Of a DNA stretch of 39,169 nt, positions 7,376-14,704 are shown one piece after another; positions within the stretch are counted from its first letter, which is position 1, and every line of letters starts with the position of its first letter. Below the pieces are notes generated by a model that saw only the letters and a program-made list of their open reading frames with translations, was not told the DNA's origin and did no database searches. Position numbers and translations under genes: made by a program. The stretch comes from Faecalibacterium sp. UBA1360 (GTDB taxonomy: Bacteria; Bacillota; Clostridia; Oscillospirales; Ruminococcaceae), in NCBI GenBank assembly GCA_002306375.1, contig DBRU01000016.1, forward strand, positions 66,769 to 105,937. Reading direction: 5' to 3'.

Positions 7376-8599
7376 ATGGCTAAAGAAATGATCGCAATGA
7401 TCCTGGCCGGCGGACAAGGCTCACGCCTGTATGCGCTGACCCAGAAGCTGGCCAAGCCGGCTGTGCCGTTTGGCGGAAAGTATCGCATCATCGACTTTCC
7501 GCTGTCCAACTGCGTCAACTCCGACATCGATACCGTCGGCATCCTGACGCAGTATCAGCCGCTGGTGCTCAATGAGTACATCGGCAACGGCCAGCCCTGG
7601 GACCTTGACCGTCTGCATGGCGGCGTCCACGTGCTGCCGCCTTACCAGCAGGCCAGCGGGTCCGACTGGTATAAAGGCACCGCCAATGCCATCTATCAGA
7701 ATATTTCCTTCATTGACCGCTACGATCCGCAGTACGTCATCATCCTGTCCGGCGACCAGATCTGCAAGCAGGATTACAGCGACTTCCTGCGCTTCCACAA
7801 GGAAAAGAACGCCGAGTTCAGCGTGGCCGTCATGGAAGTGCCATGGAGCGAGGCTTCCCGCTTCGGCCTGATGGTCACCGACAACGACGACCGCATCAAC
7901 GAATTCCAGGAAAAGCCGAAAGAGCCCAAGTCCAACCTGGCCTCCATGGGCATCTACATTTTCAACTGGGATATCCTCAAGGCTTACCTGATCGCCGACG
8001 AGGCCGACCCCAACTCCGAAAACGACTTCGGCAAGAACGTCATTCCTTCGCTGCTCAAAGACGGCCGCCGTATGTACGCCTACCGTTTCAGCGGCTACTG
8101 GAAGGACGTGGGCACCATCTCCTCCCTGTGGCAGGCCAACATGGAAGTGCTGGACCCCTCTCACTCCGGCATCAACCTGTTTGAGGAAGACTGGAAGATC
8201 TACTCCCGCAACTCCGGCCGTCCCTGCCAGCAGATCACCGCCGACGCGGACATCGTCAACTCGATGGTCACCGAAGGCTGCAAGGTCAGCGGCACCGTCA
8301 AGAATTCCATCCTGTTCCCGGGCGTCGTCGTCGAAAAGGGCGCGACCGTCGAAGCGGCCGTTGTCATGGGCGGCACCGTGATCAAGGCCGGCGCCACAGT
8401 CTCCCACTGCATCGTGGCCGAAAACGTCACCGTTGAAGAGGGCGCCACCGTCGGCAAGATGCCCGAAGGCGGCCTGAACATTGCCGAACCGGGCGAAGTG
8501 GCCACTCTGGGCCCCGGCGTCAAGGTCGGCAAGGGCGCGATCGTCGGCCCCAAAGCGATGGTCTCCAACGATGTAAAGGATGGTGAGGAACAATGGTAA
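7376..8599 (+). CDS. glgC: Glucose-1-phosphate adenylyltransferase GlgC
   Basis: A 407-residue enzyme making ADP-glucose from ATP and glucose-1-phosphate, the committed step of glycogen synthesis. The nucleotide-binding loop ILAGGQGSRLYALT with the following KPAVPFGGKYRIIDFPLSNC is intact, FSGYWKDVGT marks the end of the catalytic domain, and the C-terminal part (from about 290) has left-handed beta-helix hexapeptide repeats. ATG 7376 follows AAGGGGAG by 9 bases. It overlaps glgD by 7 bases, which fits translational coupling of two subunits. Confidence 0.97.
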   Translation: MAKEMIAMILAGGQGSRLYALTQKLAKPAVPFGGKYRIIDFPLSNCVNSDIDTVGILTQYQPLVLNEYIGNGQPWDLDRLHGGVHVLPPYQQASGSDWYKGTANAIYQNISFIDRYDPQYVIILSGDQICKQDYSDFLRFHKEKNAEFSVAVMEVPWSEASRFGLMVTDNDDRINEFQEKPKEPKSNLASMGIYIFNWDILKAYLIADEADPNSENDFGKNVIPSLLKDGRRMYAYRFSGYWKDVGTISSLWQANMEVLDPSHSGINLFEEDWKIYSRNSGRPCQQITADADIVNSMVTEGCKVSGTVKNSILFPGVVVEKGATVEAAVVMGGTVIKAGATVSHCIVAENVTVEEGATVGKMPEGGLNIAEPGEVATLGPGVKVGKGAIVGPKAMVSNDVKDGEEQW

Positions 8600-9720
8600 G
8601 CAGCAATGCCAACGCCCTGGGCGTCATTTTCGCAAACTCCTACGATAACCTTGTCCCCGAACTGGTGGCCGAGCGTACAATGGCCTCCATCCCGTTCGCG
8701 GGCCGCTACCGCATGATCGACTTCACCCTGTCCAACCTGGCCAACTCCGGCGTGGACAATGTCTCGATCATCGTTCGCAAGAACTATCATTCTCTGATGG
8801 ACCACCTGGGCGCCGGCCGTGAATGGGACCTGACCCGCAAGCGCGGCGGCCTGAACATCATCCCGCCCTTTGCGGAGCGCAGCGTCAAGCTGTATTCCGG
8901 CCGCGTGGATGCTCTGGCCAGCGTTCTGTCCTGGATCGTTGCCCAGAAAGAGAAGTATGTGATCCTGTCCGACTCCCACATCGCCATGAACTTCGACTTC
9001 AACAAGCTGATCGAAGCGCATGTGGCCAGCGGCGCGGACGTGACCATGGTCTATAACCGGGCCGAGATCCCCGACGGCGCCCGCAACGACAACTACACCA
9101 TCCGCATCGACGCCAACGGCCGTGTGACCGAGCTGCTGTCCAACGACTATCGTCCCGGCGTGCAGAATCTGTCCATGAACCTGTACATCATCGAGCGCGA
9201 AAGCCTGATCCAGCTCGTGCGCGACGCGGCTGTGCGCGGCCTGGTCTACTTTGAGCGGGATATCCTGGCCCGCAACCTCAGCCTGCTGAATGTTCAGGCC
9301 TACGAGTACACCGGCTATGCGGCCCGCCTGGCGGACATGAAGAGCTATTTCGACGAGAATATGCGCCTTCTGCAGCCCGGCAGCGTGGACCAGCTGTTTG
9401 ACGCCGCCAACCCCATTTACACCAAGATCCGCGACGACAACCCCACCCGCTATCTGGAAGGCAGCAAAGCCAAGAACTGCCTGGTGGCCGACGGCTGCGT
9501 CATTGAAGGCGAGGTCGAAAACAGCGTTCTGTTCCGCGGCTGCACCGTCAAGAAGGGCGCCGTCGTCAAGAACAGCGTGCTGATGCAGGATACCGTCGTG
9601 GAAGAGAACTGCTCGGTGGAGTATGTTGTGACCGACAAGAACGTGCACATCACCACCGGCAAACAGCTGTGCGGCACCGATTCGTTCCCGGTGTTCGTGG
9701 CCAAGAACCACACGGTCTGA
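8593..9720 (+). CDS. glgD: GlgD, regulatory homologue of GlgC
   Basis: A 375-residue GlgC paralogue. The FAGRYRMIDFTLSNLANSG segment and C-terminal beta-helix repeats are kept, but the GGxGSRL nucleotide loop is replaced by GVIFANSYDNLVPE, so it cannot bind ATP in the usual way. In Firmicutes, GlgD forms a mixed complex with GlgC and raises its activity; I infer the same here. The start ATG lies inside the last codons of glgC (ATGGTAA), so the two subunits are probably made in fixed proportion. A hairpin with a T tract lies between this gene and glgA. Confidence 0.95.
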   Translation: MVSSNANALGVIFANSYDNLVPELVAERTMASIPFAGRYRMIDFTLSNLANSGVDNVSIIVRKNYHSLMDHLGAGREWDLTRKRGGLNIIPPFAERSVKLYSGRVDALASVLSWIVAQKEKYVILSDSHIAMNFDFNKLIEAHVASGADVTMVYNRAEIPDGARNDNYTIRIDANGRVTELLSNDYRPGVQNLSMNLYIIERESLIQLVRDAAVRGLVYFERDILARNLSLLNVQAYEYTGYAARLADMKSYFDENMRLLQPGSVDQLFDAANPIYTKIRDDNPTRYLEGSKAKNCLVADGCVIEGEVENSVLFRGCTVKKGAVVKNSVLMQDTVVEENCSVEYVVTDKNVHITTGKQLCGTDSFPVFVAKNHTV

Positions 9721-9773
9721 TCGCTCAAAAAGGCGGGCTGCCACATCTCCCCGGCGGCACTGCCTGATTGAGG

Positions 9774-9803
9774 GGGCGGGGGAGACTCCCGCCCTTTCTT
9801 TTT
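9774..9803 (+). terminator. Terminator-like hairpin between glgD and glgA
   Basis: Arms GGGCGGG (9774-9780) and CCCGCCC (9788-9794), 7-base loop, then TTTCTTTTT. It lies inside the glg operon, where partial read-through could lower glgA relative to glgBCD. No promoter is evident in the 52 bases left before glgA. Confidence 0.7.
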
Positions 9804-9855
9804 AGCCAACGCGCGTTTGCGCGCAGCACATAACCCGCAAGGAGGAAACCCGGTT

Positions 9856-11274
9856 ATGAGAATTTTGTACGCAGCCAGCGAAGCTGCCCCCTTCGCCAAG
9901 TCCGGCGGCCTGGCCGACGTGGCCGGTGCCTTGCCCAAGGCCCTTGTCAAGGACGGCATCGACTGCCGCGTGGTGCTCCCGCTGTACAACGACCTCAAAT
10001 TCAAGGACACACTGACCTATGTCACCAACTTCAGCGTGCCGGTGGGTTGGCGCAGCCAGTACTGCGGCTTGTTCAAGGCCGAGCGCGACGGCGTGACCTT
10101 CTATTTCATCGACAACGAGTACTACTTCAAGCGCAGCGGCCTGTACGGCTTCTATGATGACGGCGAGCGCTTTGCCTTCTTTGCCCGCGCCATCCTCGAA
10201 ATGCTGTTCTATACCGATTTCGAGCCCGACATCATCAACTGCAACGACTGGCAGACGGCCCTGACCCCCGTGTACCTGAACCTGTACTATCGCCATCTGG
10301 ACAAGTTCAACCGCATCAAGACGGTGTTCACGATCCATAACATCGCCTACCAGGGCAAGTATGGTCTGGACATTCTGGAAGATACCTGCGGCATCGGCAA
10401 CCGGGACGCCCATGTGGTGGAATACGACGGCTGCGCCAACTTCATGAAGGGCGCCATCGAGACCGCCGACAAGGTCACCACGGTCAGCCCCACCTACGCT
10501 CAGGAGATCCTGGACCCCTGGTTCAGCCATGGTCTGGACGGCCTGCTGCGCCAGAAGCAGTATAAGCTGTGCGGCATCCTCAACGGCATCGACGTGGACG
10601 TGTTCAACCCCGCCACCGACCCCGACATCGTCAAGAACTACGACGTGGATTCCTTCCAGGACGGCAAAGCCGCCTGCAAGGCCGCGCTGCAGGACGAGAT
10701 GAACCTGAACAAGGACGGCAGCCCGGTCATGGCCATGGTGACCCGCCTTGTGGGGCACAAGGGCGTGGACCTGGTCCGCTCCATCGCCGAAGGCCTGATC
10801 CAGCAGGGCATCGAGCTGGTCATCCTCGGCTCGGGCGAAGCCCAGTACGAGAACTTCTTCAACGAACTGTGCGCCCGTCACCCGGGCCGCGTGGGCGTGT
10901 ACATCGGCTTCAACGCCAAGCTGGCCCAGCACATCTATTCGGGCGCCGACATCTTCCTGATGCCCTCCCGTTCCGAACCCTGCGGCCTGGCCCAGATGGT
11001 CTCCTGCCGGTACGGCACCATCCCCGTCGTGCGCGAGACCGGCGGCCTGCGGGACTCCATCCGCGACTCCGGCGACGGCTTCGGCAACGGCTTTACCTTT
11101 GCCAACTACAACGCTCATGAGTTGTACGAAGCCTGCTGGCGCGCCAAGGAAGGCTACTGGCAGAAGGAAGGCTGGCCCATTCTGGTCCGCCGCGCCATGG
11201 AGTGCGACTTCAGCTGGTCCAACTCGGCCAAGAGCTACGAAGGCCTGTACAACGAGGTCGTCAACCTCTGGTAA
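9856..11274 (+). CDS. glgA: Glycogen synthase GlgA
   Basis: A 472-residue GT5 glycosyltransferase that transfers glucose from ADP-glucose to the growing glycogen chain. The N-terminus MRILYAASEAAPFAKSGGLADV holds the ADP-glucose-binding Lys15 in the KSGGL motif at the same position as in characterised enzymes. The second Rossmann domain carries the sugar-nucleotide segment MPSRSEPCGLAQM and GTIPVVRETGGLRDSI. ATG 9856 is chosen over the upstream in-frame start at 9817 because AAGGAGG lies 11 bases before it and the protein then begins at the family's usual residue. Last gene of the glg cluster; no glgP follows. Confidence 0.96.
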   Translation: MRILYAASEAAPFAKSGGLADVAGALPKALVKDGIDCRVVLPLYNDLKFKDTLTYVTNFSVPVGWRSQYCGLFKAERDGVTFYFIDNEYYFKRSGLYGFYDDGERFAFFARAILEMLFYTDFEPDIINCNDWQTALTPVYLNLYYRHLDKFNRIKTVFTIHNIAYQGKYGLDILEDTCGIGNRDAHVVEYDGCANFMKGAIETADKVTTVSPTYAQEILDPWFSHGLDGLLRQKQYKLCGILNGIDVDVFNPATDPDIVKNYDVDSFQDGKAACKAALQDEMNLNKDGSPVMAMVTRLVGHKGVDLVRSIAEGLIQQGIELVILGSGEAQYENFFNELCARHPGRVGVYIGFNAKLAQHIYSGADIFLMPSRSEPCGLAQMVSCRYGTIPVVRETGGLRDSIRDSGDGFGNGFTFANYNAHELYEACWRAKEGYWQKEGWPILVRRAMECDFSWSNSAKSYEGLYNEVVNLW

Positions 11275-11291
11275 CAAACGCGAACCCCATC

Positions 11292-11325
11292 GCCCCGCCG
11301 GCGCATTCGCTCCGGCGGGGCTTTT
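11292..11325 (+). terminator. Intrinsic terminator of the glg operon
   Basis: Perfect 10-bp stem GCCCCGCCGG (11292-11301) and CCGGCGGGGC (11312-11321) with a 10-base loop and a short TTTT tail. Confidence 0.82.
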
Positions 11326-11369
11326 CCGTCGCCGGATCGGGAGCAAACGACCGAAAGATACTTTTTTTG

Positions 11370-11404
11370 AACATTTCTGACACAGGTCTTAAACATTTTA
11401 GACA
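11370..11404. repeat. Two direct 13-mers overlapping the next promoter
   Basis: AACATTTCTGACA (11370-11382) and AACATTTTAGACA (11392-11404) agree at 11 of 13 positions with a period of 22 bases, about two helix turns. The second copy covers the end of the -35 box of the promoter at 11389-11417, so an operator is possible. The cognate protein is unknown. Confidence 0.5.
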
Positions 11405-11417
11405 TACAATATATAAT
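11389..11417 (+). promoter_or_regulatory. Promoter of the beta-lactamase-fold gene
   Basis: TTAAAC (11389-11394), 17-base spacer, perfect TATAAT (11412-11417), 40 bases before the ATG. Confidence 0.72.
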
Positions 11418-11456
11418 AGATACCGGGAAGAACAAGCAAGAAGGAAGTGGACCTGA

Positions 11457-12449
11457 ATGTCAAGGCGAAAGAAATTTTGCCGCGTGCTGTTCGTGCTGCT
11501 GCTGGCGGGTGCGGTGGCGGCGGCTGTTTGGTGGGGGCGCGAACGCAGCGCCGAAGGGTACGATGATGTGTTTGCCGACCTGACCGATGAGGCAAGTTCC
11601 GATCCGACTTCCGTCGTGCCCTCCGATTCCCGGCCGTCTGTCGAAGCGGCGGACCCCACGCCGGAACTGCCGGACAAGGAACTGGACTTTGCGGCGCTGG
11701 ACGAGTTTTGCTCTCAGCAGATGGGCGGCTTTTCGGTGTACATACAGGATCTGGTCAGCGACGAGGTTTATTGTTATGACGCCGACATCCAGTACTACCC
11801 GGCCAGCACCCTCAAGGCCGCCTATGCGTTGTGGCTGTGCGAACGGGCCGAAGCAGGCGAGCTGGATTTCGGGCAGGACCTGCCCAATGTATACGGCAGC
11901 GGCGGCCTGGCCGAAAGCGCCCTTTCCGCCTATGACGGCGCGGCGGCTGTGCCTGTGTGGGACGTTATCCATGCCATGATCGCATACAGCGACAACGACG
12001 CCGTCACCATGCTGGTCTCGGCCTGGCCGGCAGGGGAGGCCCACGGATTCTGCGATTTTCTCGCGTCGCTGGGCTTCAGCGTGCCCTATTCCTGTACGAT
12101 CACGGTGGACGACGGCGTCCAGGGCATCATGACCGTGCAAGATGCCGGATTGATGATGAAGGCCTTGTATGAGTACTTTGAGACCGGCACCGATACGGCT
12201 CTGCAATTGCAGGACTGCTTCCTGGATGCGGCGCATACGGCGCTCTATGTGCCCGAGGACGTACCGGCGGCCAAAAAGTACGGCAGCTGGGACTACGCCT
12301 TTCATGACCTGACCATTGTGTATGCCGACCACCCGTACATCCTGTGCTGCATGACCGACTGGGGGGATCAGAACATCGACTTCCCGGCCACGGCGGTGGA
12401 GACCATGCAGGCCCTGGGCCGTATGGTCTATACCCAGCTCAACACTTGA
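11457..12449 (+). CDS. Exported class A beta-lactamase-fold serine hydrolase
   Basis: A 330-residue protein with an N-terminal signal anchor (about 7-26) and an acidic, Pro/Ser-rich linker (about 40-75), so it acts outside the membrane. The hydrolase domain keeps the serine beta-lactamase/DD-peptidase core: STLK with Ser117 and Lys120, SDN at 178-180, and KYG at 274-276 in place of KTG. I cannot point to a clear omega-loop Glu equivalent to Glu166, so true beta-lactamase activity is uncertain; a D,D-peptidase or substrate-binding role fits as well. ATG 11457 overlaps the end of an AAGGAAGTGG site region. Transcribed alone between its own promoter and a long hairpin. Confidence 0.85.
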   Translation: MSRRKKFCRVLFVLLLAGAVAAAVWWGRERSAEGYDDVFADLTDEASSDPTSVVPSDSRPSVEAADPTPELPDKELDFAALDEFCSQQMGGFSVYIQDLVSDEVYCYDADIQYYPASTLKAAYALWLCERAEAGELDFGQDLPNVYGSGGLAESALSAYDGAAAVPVWDVIHAMIAYSDNDAVTMLVSAWPAGEAHGFCDFLASLGFSVPYSCTITVDDGVQGIMTVQDAGLMMKALYEYFETGTDTALQLQDCFLDAAHTALYVPEDVPAAKKYGSWDYAFHDLTIVYADHPYILCCMTDWGDQNIDFPATAVETMQALGRMVYTQLNT

Positions 12450-12477
12450 CGCCGCATGCCGCGCAAAAGTAAACGCA

Positions 12478-12518
12478 ACGCCCGCCCTGTTTCGGTGCGA
12501 CCGAAACAGGGCGGGCGT
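12478..12518. terminator. Bidirectional hairpin between convergent genes
   Basis: A perfect 18-bp stem: ACGCCCGCCCTGTTTCGG (12478-12495) and its complement (12501-12518), loop TGCGA. Tails are only modestly T-rich (better on the minus strand), but position between the convergent hydrolase gene and udk supports termination for both. Confidence 0.82.
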
Positions 12519-12552
12519 ATGTTCGTGCATGAAAGCGGCAGAAAAGCGCCGC

Positions 12553-13173
12553 TTATTCGGCGTACAGATGATTGCTGACCCACTTGATCAGCATATCCAG
12601 GGCGACCTTGTTGCGGCCGCCTTCGGGCACGATCAGGTCGGCCTTGCGCTTGCTGGGCTCCACGAACTGCTCGTGCATGGGTTTGACCGTGGCCAGGTAC
12701 TGGGTCACCACGCTGTCCAGCGTGCGTCCGCGGGACTTTACATCCCGCACAATGCGCCGCAAAATGCGCACATCGGCGTCGGTGTCCACAAACACCTTCA
12801 GGTCCATCAGGTCGCACAGTTCGGGGGCCGCAAAGATCAGAATGCCCTCCACGATCACCACCGGCGCCGGGGCCACGGTCTCGGTGCGGTCGCTGCGGTT
12901 GTGCACGGTGTAGTCGTACACCGGCACCTGAACGCTTTCGCCTCGGCGCAGCGCCTGCAGGTGTTCGACCAGAAGCGCGGTGTCGAAGGAATCGGGATGA
13001 TCGTAGTTCAGCTTGCAGCGCTCCTCGTAGGTCATCTCGTCGTGGCGCTTGTAGTAGCTGTCGTGATTGATGACGCTGACCTCGTTTTCGCCAAAGTGTT
13101 CCCGCAGCCGGGCGGTCAGCGTGCTCTTGCCGCTGCCGGTGCCGCCGGCAATGCCGATGATGGTGGTTTTCAT
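12553..13173 (-). CDS. udk: Uridine kinase
   Basis: A 206-residue P-loop kinase phosphorylating uridine and cytidine to UMP and CMP in pyrimidine salvage. The N-terminus has IGIAGGTGSGKST (Walker A, residues 7-18), followed by NHDSYYKRHDEMTYEER, the uridine-kinase nucleoside-site segment, and NYDHPDSFD. VVIVEGILIF is the Walker B-like strand. Length matches the family. The start is preceded by AAAGGGGA. It lies 21 bases after the dCMP deaminase gene on the same strand, so the two pyrimidine genes probably form an operon. Confidence 0.95.
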   Translation of the reverse strand: MKTTIIGIAGGTGSGKSTLTARLREHFGENEVSVINHDSYYKRHDEMTYEERCKLNYDHPDSFDTALLVEHLQALRRGESVQVPVYDYTVHNRSDRTETVAPAPVVIVEGILIFAAPELCDLMDLKVFVDTDADVRILRRIVRDVKSRGRTLDSVVTQYLATVKPMHEQFVEPSKRKADLIVPEGGRNKVALDMLIKWVSNHLYAE

Positions 13174-13194
13174 TTCCCAAACGTCCCCTTTGTT

Positions 13195-13674
13195 TTATAC
13201 CGTAAAGCTGATCTGCCGGCCCGTGGGCTGGTACGCCCGGAAGCTGACCCCCGCCATGCGCAGCAAACGGCGGCTGGCAATGCTCATATCCGCGTCGTGG
13301 TATTTGTCCGACAGATACACGATCTCTTTGATGCCGCTCTGGATGATGCTCTTGGCGCATTCGTTGCAGGGGAACAGGGTCACATACACACGCGCGCCCC
13401 GCAGATCGCTGTGGGCCGAATTCAAGATCGCGTTGAGCTCGGCGTGGCAGACGTACATGTACTTGGTCTCCAGCGCCGGGCCTTCCCGTTCCCAGGGCAT
13501 GTCGTCGTCGTTGCAGCCGATGGGCATGCCGTTGTACCCCAGCGAGAGGATCTTGTTTTCGGGGCTGACGATGCAGGCCCCCACCTGGCTGCTGTTGTCC
13601 TTGCTGCGCATGGCAGACAACAGCGCGATGCCCATAAAGTATTCGTCCCAGCTGATATAATCGGTGCGCTTCAT
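13195..13674 (-). CDS. dCMP deaminase family protein
   Basis: A 159-residue zinc-dependent deaminase of the ComEB/dCMP deaminase family, converting dCMP to dUMP for thymidylate synthesis. Zinc and catalytic residues are visible: CHAE with His77 and Glu79, and PCNEC with Cys103 and Cys106. The SQVGACIVSPENKILSLGYNG stretch is typical. The start at 13674 is chosen over the frame extension to 13797 because the extension crosses the promoter at 13726-13754 and the protein then begins MKRTDYISWDEYFM, as in relatives; GGGAAAGG lies upstream. Followed by udk, consistent with pyrimidine nucleotide balance. Confidence 0.93.
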   Translation of the reverse strand: MKRTDYISWDEYFMGIALLSAMRSKDNSSQVGACIVSPENKILSLGYNGMPIGCNDDDMPWEREGPALETKYMYVCHAELNAILNSAHSDLRGARVYVTLFPCNECAKSIIQSGIKEIVYLSDKYHDADMSIASRRLLRMAGVSFRAYQPTGRQISFTV

Positions 13675-13725
13675 CCCAACACGACCTTTCCCGTTTGCAT
13701 CTGCCGCAAGGCGGCTTTTGTACTT

Positions 13726-13754
13726 ATTATACTGTCCACGTCGCCGCCGCGCAA
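13726..13754 (-). promoter_or_regulatory. Promoter of the dCMP deaminase-udk operon
   Basis: On the minus strand: TTGCGC (13754-13749), 17-base spacer, TATAAT (13731-13726). It overlaps the last codons of spoIIID. Confidence 0.78.
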
Positions 13755-14071
13755 GCCCCGGATGCCTCGTCGCAGCGCGTTTTGGCAGGGGGTGCACCCT
13801 TCGGGTCGGGCGGGTGGTCCCGGCGGGCGCAGCGCAGGTACTTGCAGCGGGTGGCTTCGCCGCCCCGCAGGTGCCGCTCGGCCTTGTTTTTCTGCAAGAC
13901 CTTGCGCACCTCTGCCCACAGCCCCGGGTTCAGCCGCCGCAGCCTGGCCTGGTCTTTCCAGATCGTGCTCTTGCTCACGCCAAATACCCGTGCGGCTGCC
14001 CGCACCGTCGCGCCGCTTCCCGCCAGATACTCACCCACGGCCAGAGCACGCTCCTCGGGGTCACCTTTCAT
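13727..14071 (-). CDS. spoIIID: Sporulation transcription factor SpoIIID homologue
   Basis: A 114-residue protein whose first 80 residues match SpoIIID, the mother-cell regulator that acts after SigE in sporulation. Visible are ERALAVGEYLAGSGATVRAAARVFGVSKST, a helix-turn-helix at about 22-40, and the basic second DNA-binding segment NKAERHLRGGEATRCKYL (about 62-79), nearly unchanged across the family. Two oddities: the KDVTERLPEINP-type segment of known SpoIIID reads KDQARLRRLNP, one residue shorter, and a Pro/Ala/Cys-containing tail of about 35 residues is added. ATG 14071 follows AAGGGAGG by 7 bases; a TTG six bases earlier is too close to that site. The stop overlaps the promoter of the next operon. 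Confidence 0.9.
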   Translation of the reverse strand: MKGDPEERALAVGEYLAGSGATVRAAARVFGVSKSTIWKDQARLRRLNPGLWAEVRKVLQKNKAERHLRGGEATRCKYLRCARRDHPPDPKGAPPAKTRCDEASGACAAATWTV

Positions 14072-14154
14072 ACGCAAGCCTCCCTTGTCGGATGGTTTTG
14101 TCCAACCCTATGCCGACAAAAGCCCGAGTATACCATGCTCGCCGCGCCAAACAG

Positions 14155-14186
14155 ACATCCCCCGGGCGAAAACGCCCGGGGGATGT
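14155..14186. terminator. Hairpin after the zinc-ribbon membrane protein gene
   Basis: Perfect 14-bp stem ACATCCCCCGGGCG (14155-14168) and CGCCCGGGGGATGT (14173-14186), loop AAAA. Downstream of the minus-strand gene ending at 14248 and upstream of spoIIID; T tract is weak. Confidence 0.7.
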
Positions 14187-14247
14187 CGATGCAAACAGGA
14201 TCTTGTCAGAGGAAAACAGGGAAAGGCGGCTGTGAAGCAGACTTACT

Positions 14248-14664
14248 TTACAGCTTTTCGCCGCAGTCGGGGCAGTAGGTGATATCGAATCCACGCACCC
14301 GCCACAGCCCGCGGCCGCAGTGGGGGCAGCGGCAAAACAGGAAATACTGCACCTGTCCGCCGATCAGGCATGCAAAAGCCAGCGCGGTACAAACCGTGGC
14401 GACCGGGTCTGTTTCGGCTGCATGGACCGCAGGCAAAACCGGGGCGTCCACTTCGTTGCCGTCCTCATCCCGGTATACGGTCACGGGCTGGCCGTTTTCG
14501 TCCACGGTCTGAGTCTCATAAATGATGCTGACTTCGCCATCGCCGTATGGGGGGATCGCAATGTCGGTTTCCGGTTCAGACAGGAACAGGGCGGACAGAC
14601 CCAAAAAAACGAGGGTAAGCAGCAAACTGGCAAACATCAGGATGCGGCTGGTTCGATGGTTCAT
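14248..14664 (-). CDS. Two-helix membrane protein with C-terminal zinc ribbon
   Basis: A 138-residue protein that I do not recognise as a named family. It has a transmembrane helix at about 8-28, an extracytoplasmic acidic stretch (about 30-86), a second helix at about 88-110, and a cytoplasmic treble of Cys pairs: CPHC (113-116) and CPDC (131-134), a zinc-ribbon arrangement. The layout places the ribbon inside the cell. The ATG follows AGGGAA. It lies 40 bases after the PLP enzyme gene on the same strand and a hairpin follows, so co-transcription is plausible, although an AT-rich TATATA lies in the gap and may be a promoter. Function unknown. Confidence 0.72.
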   Translation of the reverse strand: MNHRTSRILMFASLLLTLVFLGLSALFLSEPETDIAIPPYGDGEVSIIYETQTVDENGQPVTVYRDEDGNEVDAPVLPAVHAAETDPVATVCTALAFACLIGGQVQYFLFCRCPHCGRGLWRVRGFDITYCPDCGEKL

Positions 14665-14704
14665 GTTGTTCCCTATTTATATATAAAGAGGAAGAACGGC
14701 AGAC

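Noticed and set aside
5324..7417. A 697-codon open frame on the minus strand opposite glgB, with similar long antisense frames opposite uvrC, the PBP gene and mraY-ftsW
   Set aside because: These arise from GC-rich third codon positions; they lack ribosome sites and family motifs and lie wholly over well-supported genes.
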